Program-made: the position numbers and the translations under genes | Shown here: positions 4,154 to 6,184 of the stretch, in pieces | Position numbering within the stretch: the first letter of the stretch is position 1 | Layout of the letters: the number at the start of each line of letters is the position of its first letter | The notes under the pieces: model-generated | Databases searched by the model: none | The model's input: the letters and a program-made list of their open reading frames with translations, nothing else | What the model was told of the DNA's origin: nothing | NCBI GenBank assembly: GCA_002308495.1 | Contig: DBVW01000004.1 | Location: 1 to 6,184 of the forward strand | Length of the DNA: 6,184 nucleotides | DNA from: Alphaproteobacteria bacterium UBA1254 | GTDB lineage: Bacteria; Pseudomonadota; Alphaproteobacteria; RF32; CAG-239 | Direction: 5' to 3'

Positions 4154-5476
4154 TTAAGCCTTTTCACCTTTTAAGCGTTTCAGCGCTTTTTCATGGCCGA
4201 TTAAAGGTAAAAGCGTTTTAAGCTCCGGCCCGCTTGCCTCACCCGTTAAAGCCAAACGAATCGGGTGAAAAAGGTCTTTACCTTTTAAGCCTGATTTTGC
4301 TTTAATCTCATTAATCCATGCATTAAAGGTTTCATCATTAAATGTGCCGTCAGGCAACAATGAAGCTGCCAAATCAGTCAAAGCTTTATTTTCAATTTTC
4401 GGCATTACTTCGCCGTTACAAATATCATTCCAAACTTTAACATCTTCAACTTTTTCGAGGTTTGCTTTCACATCATCCCAAAACTCTTTGCTGGCATTCA
4501 CGCGATCTTTAACCGAATCATAAGGCATTGAATGTATGTGTTTTGTGTTAAAGTGTTTTAAATCTTCAACATCAAATTTCGGCTGTGCATGCCCGATCTT
4601 TGAAAAATCAAGCGTTTGAGCAAGTTCTTCCAAGCTGTAAAACGAGCGGATTTCTTCCGACGTTCCGAGTTTGGCAAGATAAGAACAAATTGCCATGTTT
4701 TCAACACCTTCGGCTCTTAATTCACGAACACCCAAACTTCCCAAACGTTTTGAAAGCTTGCCTTCTTTGCCTGTTAAAAGCGGCAAATGCGCAAAGCTCG
4801 GCACAAAACCGCCAATAGCTTCAAACATCTGAATTTGAGAGGCTGTGTTCGTCACATGGTCTTCACCGCGCAAAATGTGCGTAATGCCAAAATCCGAATC
4901 ATCAATAACCGACGGCAAGTGATATAGATACGAGCCGTCTTCGCGGATAATAATCGGGTCGCTCAAATTGGCGGCATTATATTTTACCTCGCCCCTTACG
5001 GCATCAACCCATTTGATTTCACCCTCGTTTAACTTGAAGCGATAGTGCGGTTTGCGCCCTTCTTTTTCAAAGTTTGCAATATCTTCCTTGGTATAGCTCA
5101 AAGCCTGACGATCATAAATCGGCGGCAAGCCTTTGGAAAGCGCACGTTTGCGCTTAAACTCGAGTTCTTCCGGCGTTTCGTAGCAAGCATAAATCCGGCC
5201 TTCTTTAATTAATTTTTCCGTTACTTCCTTATAGCGTTCAAATCGGGCGGATTGGCGCGCTTCAGAGCTCCATACAAGCCCGAGCCATATTAAACTTTCA
5301 CGCATCGAATCTTCATATTCTTTTTTCGATCTTGCAAAATCCGTATCATCAACACGAAGCATAAACTCACCGCCCATTTTTTTAGCCCAAAGCCAGTTAA
5401 AAAGAGCCGTTCTTGTGTTTCCGATGTGCATGTGTCCCGTTGGTGACGGCGCAAATCTTACTTTTATGTTTGCCAT
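4154..5476 (-). CDS. gltX: Glutamyl-tRNA synthetase
   Basis: The enzyme attaches glutamate to its tRNA in the cytoplasm, using ATP. The class I signature is clear: APSPTGHMHIGNTRTALFNW with the HIGH-type HIGN at residues 17-20, VDDTDFARS at 42-50, a RGEDHVTN segment at 203-210 and the KMSKS counterpart KLSKR at 240-244. At 440 residues it is somewhat shorter than the E. coli enzyme (471). Only one cysteine is present near the usual zinc-binding region (CYE, 98-100), so that zinc site appears absent. VDDTD in place of the more common IEDTD suggests the type found as a second GltX in alphaproteobacteria, some of which charge tRNA-Gln for the amidotransferase route; specificity cannot be read here. 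The ATG is backed by AAAGGA (5484-5489) seven bases upstream and a promoter at 5509-5536. It is first in a two-gene operon with the PHP phosphatase. Confidence 0.97.
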   Translation of the reverse strand: MANIKVRFAPSPTGHMHIGNTRTALFNWLWAKKMGGEFMLRVDDTDFARSKKEYEDSMRESLIWLGLVWSSEARQSARFERYKEVTEKLIKEGRIYACYETPEELEFKRKRALSKGLPPIYDRQALSYTKEDIANFEKEGRKPHYRFKLNEGEIKWVDAVRGEVKYNAANLSDPIIIREDGSYLYHLPSVIDDSDFGITHILRGEDHVTNTASQIQMFEAIGGFVPSFAHLPLLTGKEGKLSKRLGSLGVRELRAEGVENMAICSYLAKLGTSEEIRSFYSLEELAQTLDFSKIGHAQPKFDVEDLKHFNTKHIHSMPYDSVKDRVNASKEFWDDVKANLEKVEDVKVWNDICNGEVMPKIENKALTDLAASLLPDGTFNDETFNAWINEIKAKSGLKGKDLFHPIRLALTGEASGPELKTLLPLIGHEKALKRLKGEKA

Positions 5477-5508
5477 AACATTATCCTTTATTTTTTCAAA
5501 TTTTCCCC

Positions 5509-5536
5509 ATTATATAAACTTCTTTTTCAAATTCAA
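5509..5536 (-). promoter_or_regulatory. Promoter of the gltX-PHP operon
   Basis: On the - strand TTGAAT (5531-5536, four of six), a 16-base spacer and a perfect TATAAT (5509-5514) give a start near 5502 and a leader of about 25 bases that holds the AAAGGA site. It lies in the 130-bp gap shared with the divergent tolC-like gene. Confidence 0.65.
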
Positions 5537-5547
5537 CTAAAAAAAAC

Positions 5548-5575
5548 TTGCAAAATTTTATAAAGCGTTTAGTAT
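5548..5575 (+). promoter_or_regulatory. Candidate promoter of the tolC-like gene
   Basis: TTGCAA (5548-5553, four of six) and TAGTAT (5570-5575, four of six) are 16 bases apart. The predicted start near 5582 precedes the AGGA site (5593-5596) and the ATG at 5607. Both boxes are imperfect, so the call is tentative. Confidence 0.35.
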
Positions 5576-5606
5576 GTTTTGAAGTTAAAAACAGGATGAT
5601 ACAAAT

Positions 5607-6184
5607 ATGAAAAAGTCTTTTATTGCTTTGTGCGCCGTTTCAATGTTTGCGGCAAATGCCGAGGCTGCTTCTATTTTTGAGGCCATGGCTGATGCTTATC
5701 AACACAATCCTTCGCTTCAAGGACAGCGGGCTTATCTTCGTTCGGTTGATGAAAATGTCGCCATTGCCAAATCAGGTTACAGACCAAGTGTTTATTTGAA
5801 CGGCAATTATAGTGACTCACACGTTCACAATGACGTTGTCCCCGCAAGTGACGGTTACCGCAAATCTGTTGCCGCCGTTTTAAGTCAGCCTATTTTTAAT
5901 GGTTTTTCCACATTTAATTCGGTTCGTGCCGCTGATAAATCGGTTGAAGCAGAACAAAGCAATTTATTGAGTGTTGAACAAGAAATTTTGCTTGCCGCTT
6001 CTACGGCTTATTTGGACGTCTTACGCGACGAATCGATTGTGAACTTACAAAAAAACAATGAAAAACTTTTGAAAAAACGTTTGGATGAAACACGCGAACG
6101 TTTTGATGTCGGCGAAGTGACACGTACTGACGTTTCTCAAGCCGAAGCCCGCCACAGCGCTGCTATTTCGGATCGCATTGCCGC
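5607..6184 (+). CDS. tolC: TolC-family outer-membrane efflux/secretion channel, N-terminal part, runs off the window end
   Basis: The frame is open from ATG 5607-5609 to the last base, giving 192 residues of a protein that normally has over 400. It starts with a signal peptide (MKKSFIALCAVSMFAANAEA, likely cut after AEA at residue 20). It continues with the TolC pattern: IFEAMADAYQHNPSLQGQRA, the beta-barrel strand region with YRPSVYLNGNYS, LSQPIFNGFSTFNSVRAA, and the helical AYLDVLRDESIVNLQKNNE followed by RFDVGEVTRTDVSQAEAR. TolC trimers form a tunnel across the outer membrane and periplasm for drug efflux and type I secretion, working with inner-membrane pumps. The AGGA at 5593-5596 lies ten bases before the ATG, slightly long but the only good site. 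The gene diverges from gltX. Which exporter it serves is not visible. Confidence 0.93.
   Translation, partial: MKKSFIALCAVSMFAANAEAASIFEAMADAYQHNPSLQGQRAYLRSVDENVAIAKSGYRPSVYLNGNYSDSHVHNDVVPASDGYRKSVAAVLSQPIFNGFSTFNSVRAADKSVEAEQSNLLSVEQEILLAASTAYLDVLRDESIVNLQKNNEKLLKKRLDETRERFDVGEVTRTDVSQAEARHSAAISDRIA

Noticed and set aside
4585..4818. 77-codon open frame on the + strand
   Set aside because: It is antisense to gltX in its conserved region.

Overview
The window looks like chromosomal DNA of an AT-rich Gram-negative bacterium, most likely an alphaproteobacterium of the host-associated, low-GC kind. The evidence is a TolC-type outer-membrane channel with a signal peptide, and a short glutamyl-tRNA synthetase carrying the VDDTD/ARS motif that I associate with one of the two alphaproteobacterial GltX types. 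The lineage is an inference from protein style, not a proven assignment.

Region 1 (1-2530) reads as accessory DNA. It opens with the C-terminal part of a serine recombinase on the + strand, cut by the window edge. Three unfamiliar genes follow on the - strand, visibly richer in AT than the right half: a 157-codon charged protein, a 177-codon protein with a YHHCKANY motif that may be a polymorphic-toxin-like domain, and a 130-codon membrane-anchored protein with ten cysteines outside the membrane. The last two form a tight coupled pair with its own promoter and are read here as a possible toxin-immunity pair. Related repeat sequence lies on both sides of the three genes: hairpin modules (CAGCCAA, a short GC stem, then a T run), a perfect 30-bp direct repeat at 626-655 and 2495-2524, and two diverged copies of the same C-terminal peptide on the - strand (HRSE..., 474-542 and 2365-2430) whose differences include many silent codon changes. 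This bracketed arrangement is the most unusual part of the window.

Region 2 (2531-6184) looks like ordinary chromosome: an HD-domain phosphohydrolase on +, a convergent gltX-PHP phosphatase operon on - whose two genes meet stop-to-start as TAAATG, and a divergent tolC-like gene on + that runs off the end. The 130-bp gap between gltX and tolC holds the promoters of both.

No tRNA, rRNA or CRISPR array was seen.
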